DNA from: Macrotrachela quadricornifera
Lineage: Eukaryota > Rotifera > Eurotatoria > Philodinida > Philodinidae
Direction of reading: 5' to 3'
Length of the DNA stretch: 64,000 nucleotides
Assembly (NCBI GenBank): GCA_022393335.1
Contig: JAJEKB010024460.1
Location: 1 to 64,000 of the forward strand
Shown: positions 23,719-37,200 of the stretch, piece by piece
How positions within the stretch are numbered: the stretch's first letter is position 1
Layout of the letters: every line of letters begins with the position of its first letter
Program-made: the position numbers and the translations under genes
The notes under the pieces: model-generated
What the model saw: only the letters and a program-made list of their open reading frames with translations
What the model was told of the DNA's origin: nothing
The model's database searches: none

Positions 23719-24988
23719 TGTTCCCCGTCTTCTCATTAGAATTTTAAATGGATAGAAATTATTTAAAAAGTCTTTTGAGAGTAGAAAAAGCAAGCAATAC
23801 TTTATCTGACTGTTCATCTTTCATCAGTGAATGAATTCATGAGGAGCATACTATTTTCTAGGGGTGTACAAACCCTTTAAGGCTCATCTTTTGGCGATAG
23901 ATAGACTGCAATGAGGTATGGAAAACCCCAAAAGGATTCGTGTCATTGCGCCTTTATTCCTGAGATATCGAATTCTCAACATACATAGAAAATGAGAGAG
24001 TAAAATGGAAAATTATTGTTATTGGAGAATAGTAAAGTATTAGGGTGGAAAATTTTCTCAGTTTCATGCACTGCTTGTGCTAGCAACACATTCACTCGTT
24101 GTTCATTAACTCATAGATTGCTCAAAATTCTTCATTTTATCTCTAATATCGTAATAAATAAATAATAAAATAATGCTTGCTGAAAGGGCAACGATGATAC
24201 ATTATCAATTATATTACTTTCCGTTTTCGTCGCTGGCATGCCATCATGTTTTAGTGATAAATATCATACACTCAGATTTGTTCTGCCACGCTCTTCTAAT
24301 TTCATCCTTCTTCTGTTCTCTTTTATCTTTAATTTGCACTGTGTCACCATTTTGCTTTTCATTCAATTGTATACAATATACAAGTGAGGTACAAACAAGC
24401 AATTGATATCAGTTTCTCTGGTAATGAGTCTGAATGTGAATTAAATTAAGAAAACATCTCTGTTAAACTTTTATGCTTTTAAGTTAAATTTTGTTTTGAT
24501 ATTTATCGGCAAGTTTCTCGATTCTATATAAACACAGCTTTATAGATAGTGTCTTCCATGACTTGATAGGACAAGTATGAATCGCAATTGTAAAATAATG
24601 AATTCTGTCGTAGGAGTTTGTCTCTAAAATATTCTCTTGATAAATAAAACGGGGCGCAGAACGCTCCATAGCAACACGTGACTATTATTTTCAAACATCG
24701 ACATGAAGTTGTGAGCAATGCACATGGCATCATATTTCTTTTGTTTCTTATTTTTTTCTTTTCTTTCAGCAACTGACTTCGGCTATGTGTAACAAAAAGA
24801 GAGGGAGAGAATAGTTGACTTTTTTTGTTCCTGCATCTTAAAATTGTTGGTATATGCTTAAAATATGTTCTGCTTGTCGTCAAGTTGTTTTTTTGAAATA
24901 GTGATCAAACGGTCTTAAAACTCTCATTCAAACGAGAGAAGCTGCAAGCATCAGCAGAGATTAATCGAATGCCGTTTGAAAAGTACCA
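23719..24988. other. Non-coding stretch with a hAT-like terminus
   Basis: No supported gene. The word taggggtgtacaaaccc near 23860 resembles hAT-family terminal repeats, but no matching opposite end was found. ORFs at 24173-24883 on both strands lack recognisable content. Confidence 0.4.
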
Positions 24989-27900
24989 ATGGCTATAGAT
25001 AATACTAAACGTTTGCTTGATATGCAGAAGGTATTCTGAATGAATTGATATCAATATTTGAAATTATTATTGCTTCATTTTAGGCCATTGGGGATTTACA
25101 ACTTATGAAATCAAATAACGATCAGTAAGATAGAAAACAACGCAGATTCTGAGAATCTGTGATAATTGCTGGCAATAATTTTCGAATATTACTAAAAAAT
25201 TTTAAAAAATTGCTTAATGGTCTTGTATAAAATTAATTTAAAGGGACCTTCTCTCAGAGCACTTATTTTTTCTAAAAAAAGTCGAAGTCGACTTCTTATC
25301 ATAGCAACATGTACCGTGATCTCCTTTTTCAGAATCCATATGGCTTTTTGCAATTAAAATTTTTCAGTTTTGGGAAGGCTGCCTCCCTATTAGCATGAGC
25401 ATTGAATAAAGCTTAGTCTGTTCGAAACGTTAATCTAAAATTTATATGTATTTCATAAAAATCAATTTCTAAAACTTATTAAGTGTTTTTCTCAAATCCA
25501 GTTTTATCGAGCGTATCATTTACGCGGGCAGGTTTTTCTCCATAACGATTCGATAGAACAGCAATAATTTTTTTTATTGTATAGTAGACAGATAGGGGTA
25601 GATCGTCATAGAGCCGGATTTTTGAAGTTTAGTTTTGTTGAAATAAAATTCCCATTTATCTACTATACTGGTCAGTGATATTTTTTGCTCATGAATCCAA
25701 GAATTTTTGAAACAAGAACTTTTAAAAAACAAAGGAAGGAAAATTCAAAAATCCAGCTCTGTTACAACCTAATCTTAAGGCAACTTTACAACCTAAAACC
25801 GTCCTGGCCTGTTAGTTCCCAGTTCTAGCTGAGAAAACCCTGACCACGTACAAGGCACTTTTTACCAATAAATTGACTGTAACGTGTTAGTATATTGGAG
25901 GTTTGAAGAAGATATTTCATCCATAATCTATCCTAACATAGACTAATATTCTCACAAAAAGTTGAATGAAGTCAGACGAAAAATAATATTGTTGGTTTCT
26001 GAGAGGGGCCTTAATAACATTTATAAATAGATTCTTAGATATCTTTACGTTTATTTGTGATTTCTACATGGCATTATTTTGATTAACAGACAGTTGACCG
26101 ATCAATATGGTTATATAGCATTTAACAAATCCAAAGTACACTCAACATCTCGATTGTCTCAATATATTCGTTTGGCTTTAACAACTGATGCTGTAAAAGT
26201 CGTTCGATTCATGCATCAAGGTTGGTGTTTGTCTAAGCCAAACTTGATCATTTCGGTAACAGGTGGTGCAAAACATTTTGACATGTTACCACGTCTTCGC
26301 AACGTTTTTCAAACAGGTCTAGTTGATGCTGCTGTTACCACAAGTAAACTTAACGCATGATTCTGTAAGTACTGTCAGGATTATAATTATTCCTTTTCTT
26401 AGATGCATGGATAATTACGGCTGGAACAAATGCGGGCGTTGTTCAAGAAGTGGGTGAAGCTCTAAATAATTATCGATATACGTGCAATAACCAAGGCTTT
26501 GGTATTCCTTGTATTGGCATTGGAGTTTGGGATTATATAGCGGACAATGAGCAGCTTGAAATAACGGTTAGAATTCATTGTGAAAAAGACATAAATAAAA
26601 TAATACGTATCATTACATTGTACTCTGAAAATATTTAGGATCATACAAGTAACACACGCATTCAGTCATATATGGTAAAAAAGTCACCGAAAGGAAAATG
26701 TCATTTGGAACCCAATCATACACATTTCCTATTATTTGACGACGGAAATGATGATCCTAATAGCGTTCTATCATTACGAGCTTCTATTGAAATGCGATCA
26801 AGAGATCCAAGTTTAGCACAGCAACCTCAATTACACCAAGTAGAACATAAATTCAGAATAGAAAATGGTATTAGATCGAGAGAACTCATTGCTACACAGC
26901 CAGCTCATACTAATACAGTACAATTGCCACCTATAGGACGAGTATCAGATACGCCCATACCAATTGTCATGGTTCTTCTAGAAGGTGGTGCTGCTTCACT
27001 AAATACTGTCTCCAAAGCACTAAAAGAAAACACTCCAGTTGTTGTTATTAAAGTATGTATAGTGAAAATTTTTGTAACTAAAGTTGTTTAATATGATTTT
27101 ATATAAAAAATTGATAGGAATCTGGCCGTGCTGCTGATTTTGTTGCCTATTTGTACGAATACTTTTTGCATACTGATAATCATGCTACTGATAAAGAACA
27201 ACATCCAACTCCAACGACAAATAGTCGTACGCATCGACAGCCATTAGATGACATGTTAGTATTATTTTGCAAAACAATAGACAAATAAAGTAGGAATCTT
27301 TATGTTTAGATTAAAAGAAATTGAAAAGAACCATAGTTGGATCGTGAACGTTAAACATCCGATTGCATCACGTGATCTAAATGACTTATATAATACGATA
27401 TGCACACATAAAGAATTGGTGACCATTTTCAATTTTAACAGTGAACAATATAACGGCAATCTTGACGATGCAATTCTCGAAGCTGTACTTAACGGTAAAA
27501 TTCTTTTATTTATAGTTCATTAACTTTATGTTCTTGAGTTTTGTTACTGAATAGCTGCTAAAGTAGCTACTAATGAAAATAATAATTACAGTCAAACAGT
27601 TGAACTGAAATTGGCTATGGTAAATTCTTCTATAGTCTATTAATGATTGAAGTAATTGTTTTCATTAGGCTTGGAATAAGTTTGATTATGCCAAAAAGAA
27701 AATTCTGACAGATGCGATCGTTTCAAAGTGGAAAGTCAGTATAATTTTTGTCTAAAAAATTATTTTTCGATTGATTATTTCATCGATGATAGGAAGGAGA
27801 TCTTCAACATTCTCTTTTTGATGCTCTTCAACTTGGTCATGTTGGCTTTGTCGAATTACTCATTGAATTGGGTGCGTCTCCTGCGGAATTAACCACTCAT

Positions 27901-30900
27901 GATCTCGAACAACTCTATACATCAGTACCTGTAAGAATATGAATTTAGTTTAATTTGTTGTATACTAATTCAATTTGTTTTTTAAAGATTGGTTCAGGGT
28001 TACCATGTGATAGGTATAGAAAACGACATGCCATAACAATGAAAGAATTTTACAAGGTCTATTCACTTGAAAAAATAGAAGTCAGTTATTTACTTAAGAA
28101 ATATTTTCTGCTCACTTACTATAAATTGTTGAATACAGATTGACAAAAATCCAACTATCAAGAATAATAAACTAGGAGAATACGGATCACGTGATCTCTT
28201 CATCTGGGCTGTGTTTCTCGATCGACTCGATCTTGCTACATATTTTTGTTCAAAAACATGGGTGAGATTTATTAAGAAATATTCTTAAGTGTTCATTTTC
28301 TATTAAGCTCAAACTATGTACATCATGTGGCGCTCAATTCATATCGCAGGATAGGAGCCATCATAGAGGTCGAAGCTTTCATCGTGATCTATTGTCATTA
28401 AGACTTGAATCTATAAAGAGTTTTAACCCAAAATTTAATATTCAAAGTTTTCGTAACTTGAAGAAGATCACAGAGTTTTGCTAAAAAAATACAGTAAAAG
28501 TTCTATATGTCCATAGCATAAAGTTACGTAAAACGAAAATTTCCAGGATTTTTATAATTTATTGGGCTTCTCATGATACGCATAGTCATAACACAGAACT
28601 GAGTGAATAGATCATCACAAATTCTTATATTAATTATTAACTTTAGAATCCGTTGGTAGCTCCATTGATTGCTGCCTGGATCTATGAAAAGGCTAGAAGG
28701 ATCACACAAAATTCGGCATTAAGAGAAGAATACGAGGCGAGACTCGAGTAAAATTTATGAACTTTTCTACAATCGATTAATAATTCACATTGGTATTTCT
28801 CTATTAGCGTTTTTGATACTCTTGCAAGATCAATTATCGATCATTGTTTTAACAATAACAAAATGTTTGCACTTAAACTTCTGGAAGGTCCGGTTGCCAC
28901 CTTTTATAATTTTTATCCACTAAAATGTGCACGCGATGCTAATTGTCGAAAATTTATAGCATCACCATGTGTTCAAAGATATCTGGATAATTTATGGTAA
29001 GATATTCTGTAATTGACATCAAAATATTATTCAGTTAAAGAAAATGTTTCATAAATTTTGTAATTCTATTTTTATTTGATTAATCTTCATAATAAACATA
29101 ACTTATTTATTTTAAGACTTTTCTATATCGAAATCTCCGTATAAGACTATATTTACAGGTTTGGCCATATCAATTATCGTCTTCAATTTATCAATTTTCT
29201 AGTAAATATTTCAATGTACACTGCCAAATCAAAAATAAAAAGAATTTCTATTATTTAGATTTTCCTCTGTACTTTATTTTTTCCACTTCTTCCATTTGGA
29301 TCCATTCTATTACCCTATGTGCCAAGACAGAATACAGTATTTTACATCAAAATTTAAATTAATTTTCTCATATTCTTGTTTGTTTTTCATATTTTTAGAA
29401 TTCTGCTACAGTAAAACATTCATTAAACACAAATTCTGATGCAAACACTATCTCAACAGATTTGTAAGAATATTCAACATTAAAAATACTTATATCGATT
29501 TTTCTTTAATAAGTCAAAGACCTGAACAACCAACTAGATCCCCTAATGTTCAATGGTACAAAAAGATACGCTACTTTTATGCAGCACCCATAGTTCGATT
29601 TTATTACGATGTGGTACGTAAAAATTATATTATAGAAAATAACTACAATGTTAATAAAAATAATTTCGATTTGTCTATTTAAGATATTTTTTATATTATT
29701 TCTTGGTCTGTTCAGTTATGTTTATCTTGTTGACTACTTTCCGTTGAATATTTATCATGAAACTCGATCAGGTCAATACAATTTACTCCTGCCTATTCCA
29801 GAAATCATACTTCATATATGTCTATGGAGTTTAATTATCGAAGAAACATATGTGGTGAGGCATCAATCATGTAATTTCTTACAAATATTATCTACCTGTA
29901 TCATTCTTGTCATAGATAATTCTTAAGGCAACCCATGGTGACTTTATTACCGACTTGTGGAATGTTCTTGCTCTCATAGCAATTGTTCTATATGTTATTG
30001 GTTTCATTACACGATTTATAACTATTGAAGCAGTATTCACTGTATCAAAGTAAATGATGATTGTACTGAAAGAGAAAGAGTCTCAAGATTCAAACTTTTT
30101 TCGTTTCAGAATTTTTATGGGTCTTGACCTAATCATTTGGTATATTCGAATTCTTCACTTGTTTGCTGCTTACGAACGACTCGGTCCAAAATTAGAAATG
30201 ATATTTAAAACGGTTAGTGTTTCTTTTTATTCCTGTTAACTTTATTCATTCGTATTTTTTGCAGATGAAAGATTTACTCTTCTTCGTATGTTTCATTGTT
30301 ATCTTTCTGCTTGGTTTTTCTGTTACATCTTGGTCACTTATCAATACTACGTCACAAGTCAACTGGACCTATACTGGTGATGGACAGCTAGCCTCTGTGA
30401 CCACAGCGAGCGACGATAGTAGTTTGAAATCATGGCAAATACTGCGAGATGCAATCAACTATGGTGTATGGAAAATATTTGGACAAGTAGATGCAATCAG
30501 TAAGATTCTTGTGTTTGCATGTATTTATAGTAGTTTCTTTTGTGTTTTAGCTGGTACCGACGCCTATTCTAACGTAGCCTTCGTTCTTGCCATTATCTTC
30601 GTTACTATTGCTAATGTTCTTTTACTTAATCTGCTAGTAGCTTTGTTCAAGTATGAAAGATCCTTTTTTGTAATTTATTTTTCAATATCCTCTATTTATA
30701 GTGTAACTATTCAAGAGGTTGCCAGTCAATCATATGTATTATGGCGCTACCAACGTTTTTTACTTGTTGACGAATATAGGAAAAGATCTCCAATACCGCC
30801 TCCTTTCAATATCTTTTACTATTGTATAGTCATTGCTGTATATGCTTGGCGACGAATACCAGCCTGTAGAAGACGACGTGCGAAAGGTACCAAGCCGAAT

Positions 30901-31444
30901 TTATCTTGAGAAAACGAAAATCAAAGTCAAAATCTAAGAAACCTTCCAGGAGTAATCAGCATGATTTTCTAAATAATTGACTGTTTTGAGATAATTTTCT
31001 GTAGGTCCTCATACTAGATAGTATGCCTTGAGAAGTAAATATTTTATGATGGAGCTATAAAGAAAAAGATCGTGAACACTGCTCATGTTAGTAAACTTGC
31101 TAAACACTGAAGTAGTCAAAAATTAATGTTTGCGCAAAAAATTAAATTCTATTTTGATTCAATTATTATCATTCTTGTTTCACAGTCAATATTTTATTTT
31201 ATTTTATTTTAGTTTCGGATCATGACGAACCAGAGAGCGTAAAAGTTAATGGCGATACTGATGCTGATTCTCAATCAGAATTTGAAAGTAAAATTTATTG
31301 AGTTATTATGAAAACAATGTTTAAGATATTTGTTTTCTTCTTGCAATAGTTACTGATGATATGAAACGCGAGCGAGCAATTATTAATCACTATTGGTCTA
31401 AAACATTCAAAAGCCAAAAGAAAGACAGCAATGAAATGAAATAA
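24989..31444 (+). CDS. TRPM-family cation channel
   Basis: 26 exons were placed, all GT-AG and phase-consistent, encoding 1127 residues without a stop. First exons: 24989-25030, 25084-25124, 26090-26343, 26403-26566, 26639-27052; last exons: 30702-30886, 31213-31287, 31350-31444. The N-terminal TRPM homology (SLOG/LSDAT) region shows 'PNLIISVTGGAKHF', 'WIITAGTNAGVVQEVGEAL' and 'PNHTHFLLFDDG'. Ankyrin-like helical repeats follow ('LFIWAVFLDRLDLATYF'), then a pre-S1 'AAPIVRFYYDV', S1-S5, a pore region 'FGQVDAI', S6 'NVLLLNLLVALFN' and the TRP-helix 'VLWRYQRFLLVDEY'. The pore turret is short. No C-terminal NUDT9 or kinase domain is present, unlike TRPM2 and TRPM6/7. The protein should be a plasma-membrane, probably Ca2+-permeable, tetrameric channel. 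The gating stimulus is unknown. Most introns are about 50-80 bp; the second (965 bp) carries mobile DNA. Confidence 0.93.
25242..26010. mobile_element. TTAA-bounded element inside TRPM intron 2
   Basis: TTAA flanks both sides (25238-25241 and 26011-26014). The ends are imperfectly inverted: left agggaccttctctcagag, right reverse complement ggcccctctcagaaacc. A second inverted pair (around 'catagagccggatttttgaa' near 25606 and its complement near 25745) lies within, so two elements may be nested. No transposase ORF. Confidence 0.45.
28262..28646 (+). other. Enlarged TRPM intron 12 (385 bp)
   Basis: Between 'YFCSKTW' and 'NPLVAPLIAAWIYEK' the coding frame resumes exactly across this intron. 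The extra 300 bp has no ORF in frame and no clear repeat ends. It probably grew by insertion, since most neighbouring introns are under 100 bp. Confidence 0.5.
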
Positions 31445-33970
31445 CCATGAAAATGGTGATGGATAATAAACATAATCAATATATTTCTAGAGTTCATTTT
31501 ATATTACATTATTGCAGATTTATTCATATCAAAAATGGTAATAATCGAGTGAATTTTGATATATTAACTGTGTACATATTTTTCATCAAAAACTACTACG
31601 CCATTTTGCGTTTTCAGATTACTTCATGAAAGAATTTACACTCGAACATGATACTCAGCATCTATTCAAACGATGGTTATCTAACGATACATGTATTGCA
31701 TTCGATTTTTCTTTCTTGAAGTATCTTTGTTTATTGTTATTTTTGCTTTGTATGTTGAATTTTCTGTACAATAAAATGATTGTAAAGGAATTTATGAAAA
31801 ATTTCTCTTTTCTAAGATAGAGAACCTAGTTCATAGGTATTTATACGAAAAAAATGATTATCTACATATGATTTGTGTTCTACAGTCGATTCACATACAA
31901 GTTCTATTGTTACCAGTCATAATGTTGGAGAAAATTTTATACATTTTGAATTGGATCTATCAATGGGATCTTCCTAATTTTGTTAAAATCATTATTTCTA
32001 TTGATCACCTGTATTTCAGGAATTCAATATATATATACAAAAAAAAGAACATTTGTTAAGATGTCTCGAGAAGAATCTTTAGAGTAAATGCAACTCTAGC
32101 TGAGGTTTTATACAGTTAGACTACTAACAAATTGGATCATGTACCTAGATCCTTTTGCATCAGTATGTTTATCAAACGATAAATGAACATTTATTTAATT
32201 ATATTGTAAAACGAAATAAGTACTTTTCATTTATTAATATTTGAAAAGATCTCATGTAAGTTGCAAAAGTAGGAGAAAAATATAAATATTTTTTGTTGTT
32301 TTGTACGTTTATAATACTTTCTAAGGTGATCTACTGAATAACTCTGAAGTTGTTGAAGATTTATGTTTACATTTGTTTTATCGATAAGTTTTTCGCGAAA
32401 ACGACTGCGGTAGTAAAAGAATATAATCAATGCAATTATAATTAATATAACGCATGAAATAATAATAATAATTCTTCAAATGGATGTTGCAGATGAAAAA
32501 TGGAATGCAGACAATGGTGATCGAGACGATGGTATTTTGTCTATGAAATCGAAAATGGCATTGATTGATTAATATAGATAATACTGTTATTTCTTTTAGT
32601 TAATGGCTGACCGACAAATAAAAAATCTTTTACAAACAATTGCTGTCATAAGTAGTACCGAGACTAGAGCAACGGGCGACAATCTAGCATGAATATTATT
32701 AATTATTAGTTTGGAGTGGGATGTGCTATCGACGTCCAATTGAAGCGGTATTTTTACCCAATAACTTTTGCTTAGCTGATGAATGAAGAAACTTGCACTT
32801 GGTACTTTTTTCTTTAAGTAGAAGCATATAAAAAAATACTTTTTTTACCAATAGATAGAGCATCTTTCGCTCTATCTGTCTATACTATTTGATCACTATT
32901 AAACTAATATCATAATAATAAAATTTTGATAAGAACTATTTTTGTTGAAAGCCAGCTGGTAACATTTAGATCATAATGAGTATGGCATAAAAAAAACGGA
33001 ACACACTCTATTTAGTGTCTCCGAGAAAGTCGTACGATGATAGACGACATGTTCTGACAAAATTCATAAGCTTTCTGCTGGTTTTTGTGCTCGTTCGACG
33101 AGCTAAAAACAGTCGGGAAACCTGATGTGTGTGAGCCGGTACGGCATAAGTTTGAATACTACACATTTCACACATACACCTAATCTCCAACTACTCATCT
33201 CAAACTAGAGATTGAAATGCTTCGTGGTTGTTTGAAATCGAATCGATCTGGATCCAGTCAAACATTTTAATAAGCTAAAAATGTATCGAAAAACCTAGCC
33301 CCGCACTCATACCCTTAAATTTCTTCTTATTTATTCAGCAATGCTTTGATTTTTTAAATTTATTTTCTACTGTTAAAGTTTATTCTTCAATTGATTCACT
33401 TCGTATTTTTTACCCATACAATTTGTAATTAGTTGTAGTACAATAGGAACATATCATAGACAGTAGATAGAAGGAGACAAAAATACACTTGTGTTTATAT
33501 TAGAGAGATTATAGTAATGAAAACGACTGGAACAGAAGTATTTATGTTCAGTATAAGAACGCGTTCACTAATAGACGTTTTATTGTATTAATAACTTCTA
33601 TTGATAAATCAGATGCATATAATCCTGACTCTACTTTACTCTATTGTTCTTGTTGCATTAATTTAAGATGATGTTTAATATTGAAATTTTTCTTTCTTTT
33701 TAAGAAGATTTTTTTAACAAAAACTCTCACACCTTCAATAGGAAAGCTTGATGTTTTGTCATTTAGTAGTTATTATTCATTTTTAAGGGTATAAGTGGAT
33801 CGTTTGATCTTAGTCACGAAGAAGGAGGTATTTACATTCTGTGAAGTAATAATCGTATCATGTGAACTCTGTTTCGATTGAATAATGAAGCAATAGGGTT
33901 TGATCGGCTATCGTGATGCAGAGCTTCATGTCAGTAAAACTTCACAATTCGGAAAATTTATTCGAAATCT
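31445..33970. other. Non-coding stretch downstream of TRPM
   Basis: No supported gene. Several short ORFs of 60-67 codons (31447-32059, +) are hydrophobic AT-rich translations. The segment 32480-32540 reads like a short Asp-rich exon after an AG but could not be linked to a gene. Confidence 0.45.
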
Positions 33971-34136
33971 GAAAAATTGAACAAGAAAAGTTAAGTAGTT
34001 GAAAAATTGAAAATTTGATGGGTTGAAAACCGGAAAAGAAGAAATGAAAAATTGAACAAGAAAAATTAAGTAGTTGAAAAATTGAAAATTTGATGGGTTG
34101 AAAACCGGAAAAGAAGAAATGAAAAATTGAACAAGA
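33971..34136. repeat. 75-bp tandem repeat, about 2.2 copies
   Basis: The unit starting gaaaaattgaacaagaaaa recurs at 33971, 34046 and 34121 with a 75-bp period and one visible mismatch between the first two copies (aaaag/aaaaa). The third copy breaks off after about 16 bp. The near identity suggests recent duplication. Confidence 0.85.
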
Positions 34137-34278
34137 GGGATTCGAAGCTTGAAAAGTTATAAAGATATTCTCATTTGAACCAAGTGTTCAACTTCTACGC
34201 ATTTGAAACCAATAAATAATTTAAGTGAAAGAACCAATTTGTTAAGTGGAATGGAAATTACGAGTTCATAATAATGGG

Positions 34279-37200
34279 CTATGGTACAACACCACCAAAA
34301 TCATCGAGATAGACACGGCCTGAATGACCATTTTGTGAGCAGTCTATTGCGAGAGCACTTAAAGTGAAGTTATGACCTACACGAGTACCATTGATAGGCA
34401 CGTGCTCGATTTGCCAAGCAGGCGTGTAGAAGTATGATCCAGATTGGTTGAAACGAGCGTCGACTCCTCCTGTGCCTGCGGCATTGTAGACGCGCCTGAG
34501 TACTGTGTCGCCAACGGTTATATCTTTCAGTTCAATGATCATAAGAGAAGATTGATCTGCGTTGTGGCCACCATTTTGCAAAACTGCTAACCACGCAAAA
34601 TAGATATCCAAACACGAATAACTATGAATGTCTTGAGAGATAACTGATCCATATCCACCAGTCAGCACATCCTCAACACGCCATGCATAGTTCCCTCGAT
34701 ACACGATGTCTGGCATTAAAGTGCCAAGAGACGGATCATAGCCATGAGTAACAATACTTGAATGCTTACTGGCGATGGTTGAGTCATAATGTGAACCACC
34801 GGGCAAGTAGTCATCGGGATAAATGCTGTTTGACAACACTCCCTTACGAGAGCCACCACCAATAGTCCAGCCAGTCGAAGTACCAGATTCAAAATCTCCA
34901 TTGGCGAAACTGATCGCGGTACATGCTTTAAAAAACAAAAACAGAATGATCATTCCTTACGATTTCAGAAATCGATCGTGATATCTCGAAAGATTTATAA
35001 TAGCAACAAAATCATATTTACAATTATGACCTCAAGATTATATCGCCGAATAGATTTATGATGGCGAGAAGAGTTTTTTTTCACACGTGGACTAAAATTC
35101 ATCATATAGTTGCGTGTGCACATACAATATTTGATTTAGATTTACTACTCACATCGTTTGTGAGTCTTGTAAATTTTATCAGCCTACTCTATAAGGTTTT
35201 TCGATAACAAGGTATCTTCATCCTTCAATGCACTGTAAAAAAAAGCGTAAAATAAAGAATCTTGAAAAACTGTTTATGAGTGATTTGAATGCCTTTTTTG
35301 GGTTTTTAACTTCTCTAAAACCTTTGTATAAACCTTTTTTGTGGAAAAAAACAATTTAAGTTCAAGAACTCTTAAACGCGCGGAGCTGACTGCAAAATCT
35401 AAAACCTCTACACGTTTTAGCATGCGCATAAATCTTGAAAACTATATTGTAAAACTACGAACTCTTGAAACGGAGTGTTTCAATAAATCAGAAAAAAGGG
35501 TTCATGAGCCTGTCAAAATATCTAAGGGTTTTAGATTTTTCAACCAGCTACGCACGTTTAATGGGTTCTTTAACTTAAATCGTTCCTTTTCCACTAAAAA
35601 AGGTTTATAAAAAGGTTTTAGAGAAGCTAAAAACCCAGAAAAAGTGTTTAAATCACTCATAAACCGTTTTTCAAGGTTTTTTATTCTACGCTTATTTTTT
35701 ACAGTTTGGTGAGTAGTTTTTTTCTCGATTCATTAGGGTGGAAATTAGATTGTTCATCAATATTCGATGTTTGAAAACGAGGAAGAGATGATGAGGGTAC
35801 TAGTTTTCATGCCAGGAGAGACTGGAAAAAGTAAGAATTTTCTCAAATTTCAAAAGAATAGGCCTTGGTGAACTATGAGTATCTTTATATTATAACATAT
35901 GAGAAACTGCGACTACTTTCATAGGGTTGGTCTTGAATGTGAATGATTGAAATTGGTTCTCCGGTACTTAGAATCGCGGAACTCGAGAAGTTCGGACTCG
36001 ATGCATGTCGAAATACTAAAGATTTGTTTATATTAAACACACATGTATGACAATTGAAAGCTTAATATTTCGTGAGAATTGAGCTAGAAAAATTATTATT
36101 AGATTTTTCCATCTTAGTTGAATCATCGATCAACTAATTTCATTCTAGCATGAAGTTTCTGAGAGATCCGTTGTAGTAAACTTGAGCCGTTCAACTATAT
36201 GGCTTAACATGCATCAATTAGAAACCTAATGGATATGATAAAATTGGGTGCTCAATAATGTCAGCTCAGTTAGTTGAAGTAAAACAGCTACATGTCTAAC
36301 TGGAAATTAGTTTTTTTAGAGATTGTTCTTAAAGAACAATCAACTATTAATTTTAAAAAAAATCAGATACTACCTGGGTCTCCTGTTGTACTTGAAGTTG
36401 TAGTTGAAGTTGTGGCTGTAGTTGTAGTTGAAGTTGTAGCTGTACTTGTAGTTGAAGTTGTACTTGTACTTGTACTTGAAGTTGTAGTTGTACTTGTGCT
36501 TGTACTTGTACTTGTAGCTGTAGTCGTTGTCGTTACACTTGTCGTTGTAGTTGTAGTTGTACTCGTGGTTGTAGTTGTAGTTGTACTTGTGCTTGTACTT
36601 GTACTTGTCGTTGTTGTCGTTCCTGAAAACGAAGCAAAGAAAACCATGTCAACGAATCCATCTTTTTGTAATGCTTTAGTCATTCATGTTATGTTAATAG
36701 AATTTACTTGCAAAATCGATCCCTGACTTTTTCCTTCGATTGAACGACAGGTCATATGGAATGAAGTAAATTTATATGTGTGTTTATGACAGTGTCAGAG
36801 AACAACTGTCAACAGTCAAATTTTTGACTATTTCACTCAGAAAATGTTCTTCATAAAGAAAAAAACGATCTTTTTTAATAAAGTTTGATCAAAGATTGTT
36901 GAGAATTAAGGTATAGATTGACATCATTAGTCATAACCAGGTGCCTCAGACTAATTAAGGTAATTGAATAGTGCTTAAAATTAGTTAAGAGTAGTAAAAG
37001 AAATTCGAAAATACTGGCGAACAGCTGAAGTGTGAGACCACTTTATTTAGGAATTTAAATATGGAAAATCCATGGTTTTGAAGTATTTGTTCAATAATTG
37101 TAAAAATGAAGACTATATCAATACAATAAAACCTCCCATACTGGATATCTTCATACAATGGACACTTTTGAAAAGTTTGAGGAATGTTCATTATAGAGAG

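Noticed and set aside
31447..32059. Additional C-terminal TRPM exons
   Set aside because: The coding frame ends naturally at TAA 31442-31444, and the downstream ORFs are hydrophobic AT-rich translations without TRPM features.
35341..35610. 89-codon ORF inside the intronic MITE
   Set aside because: It spans the inverted arms and has no recognised motif.
36292..36726. Val/Leu-rich plus-strand ORF
   Set aside because: It is the complement of the Thr/Ser-coding microsatellite exon on the minus strand; the openness comes from the repeat.
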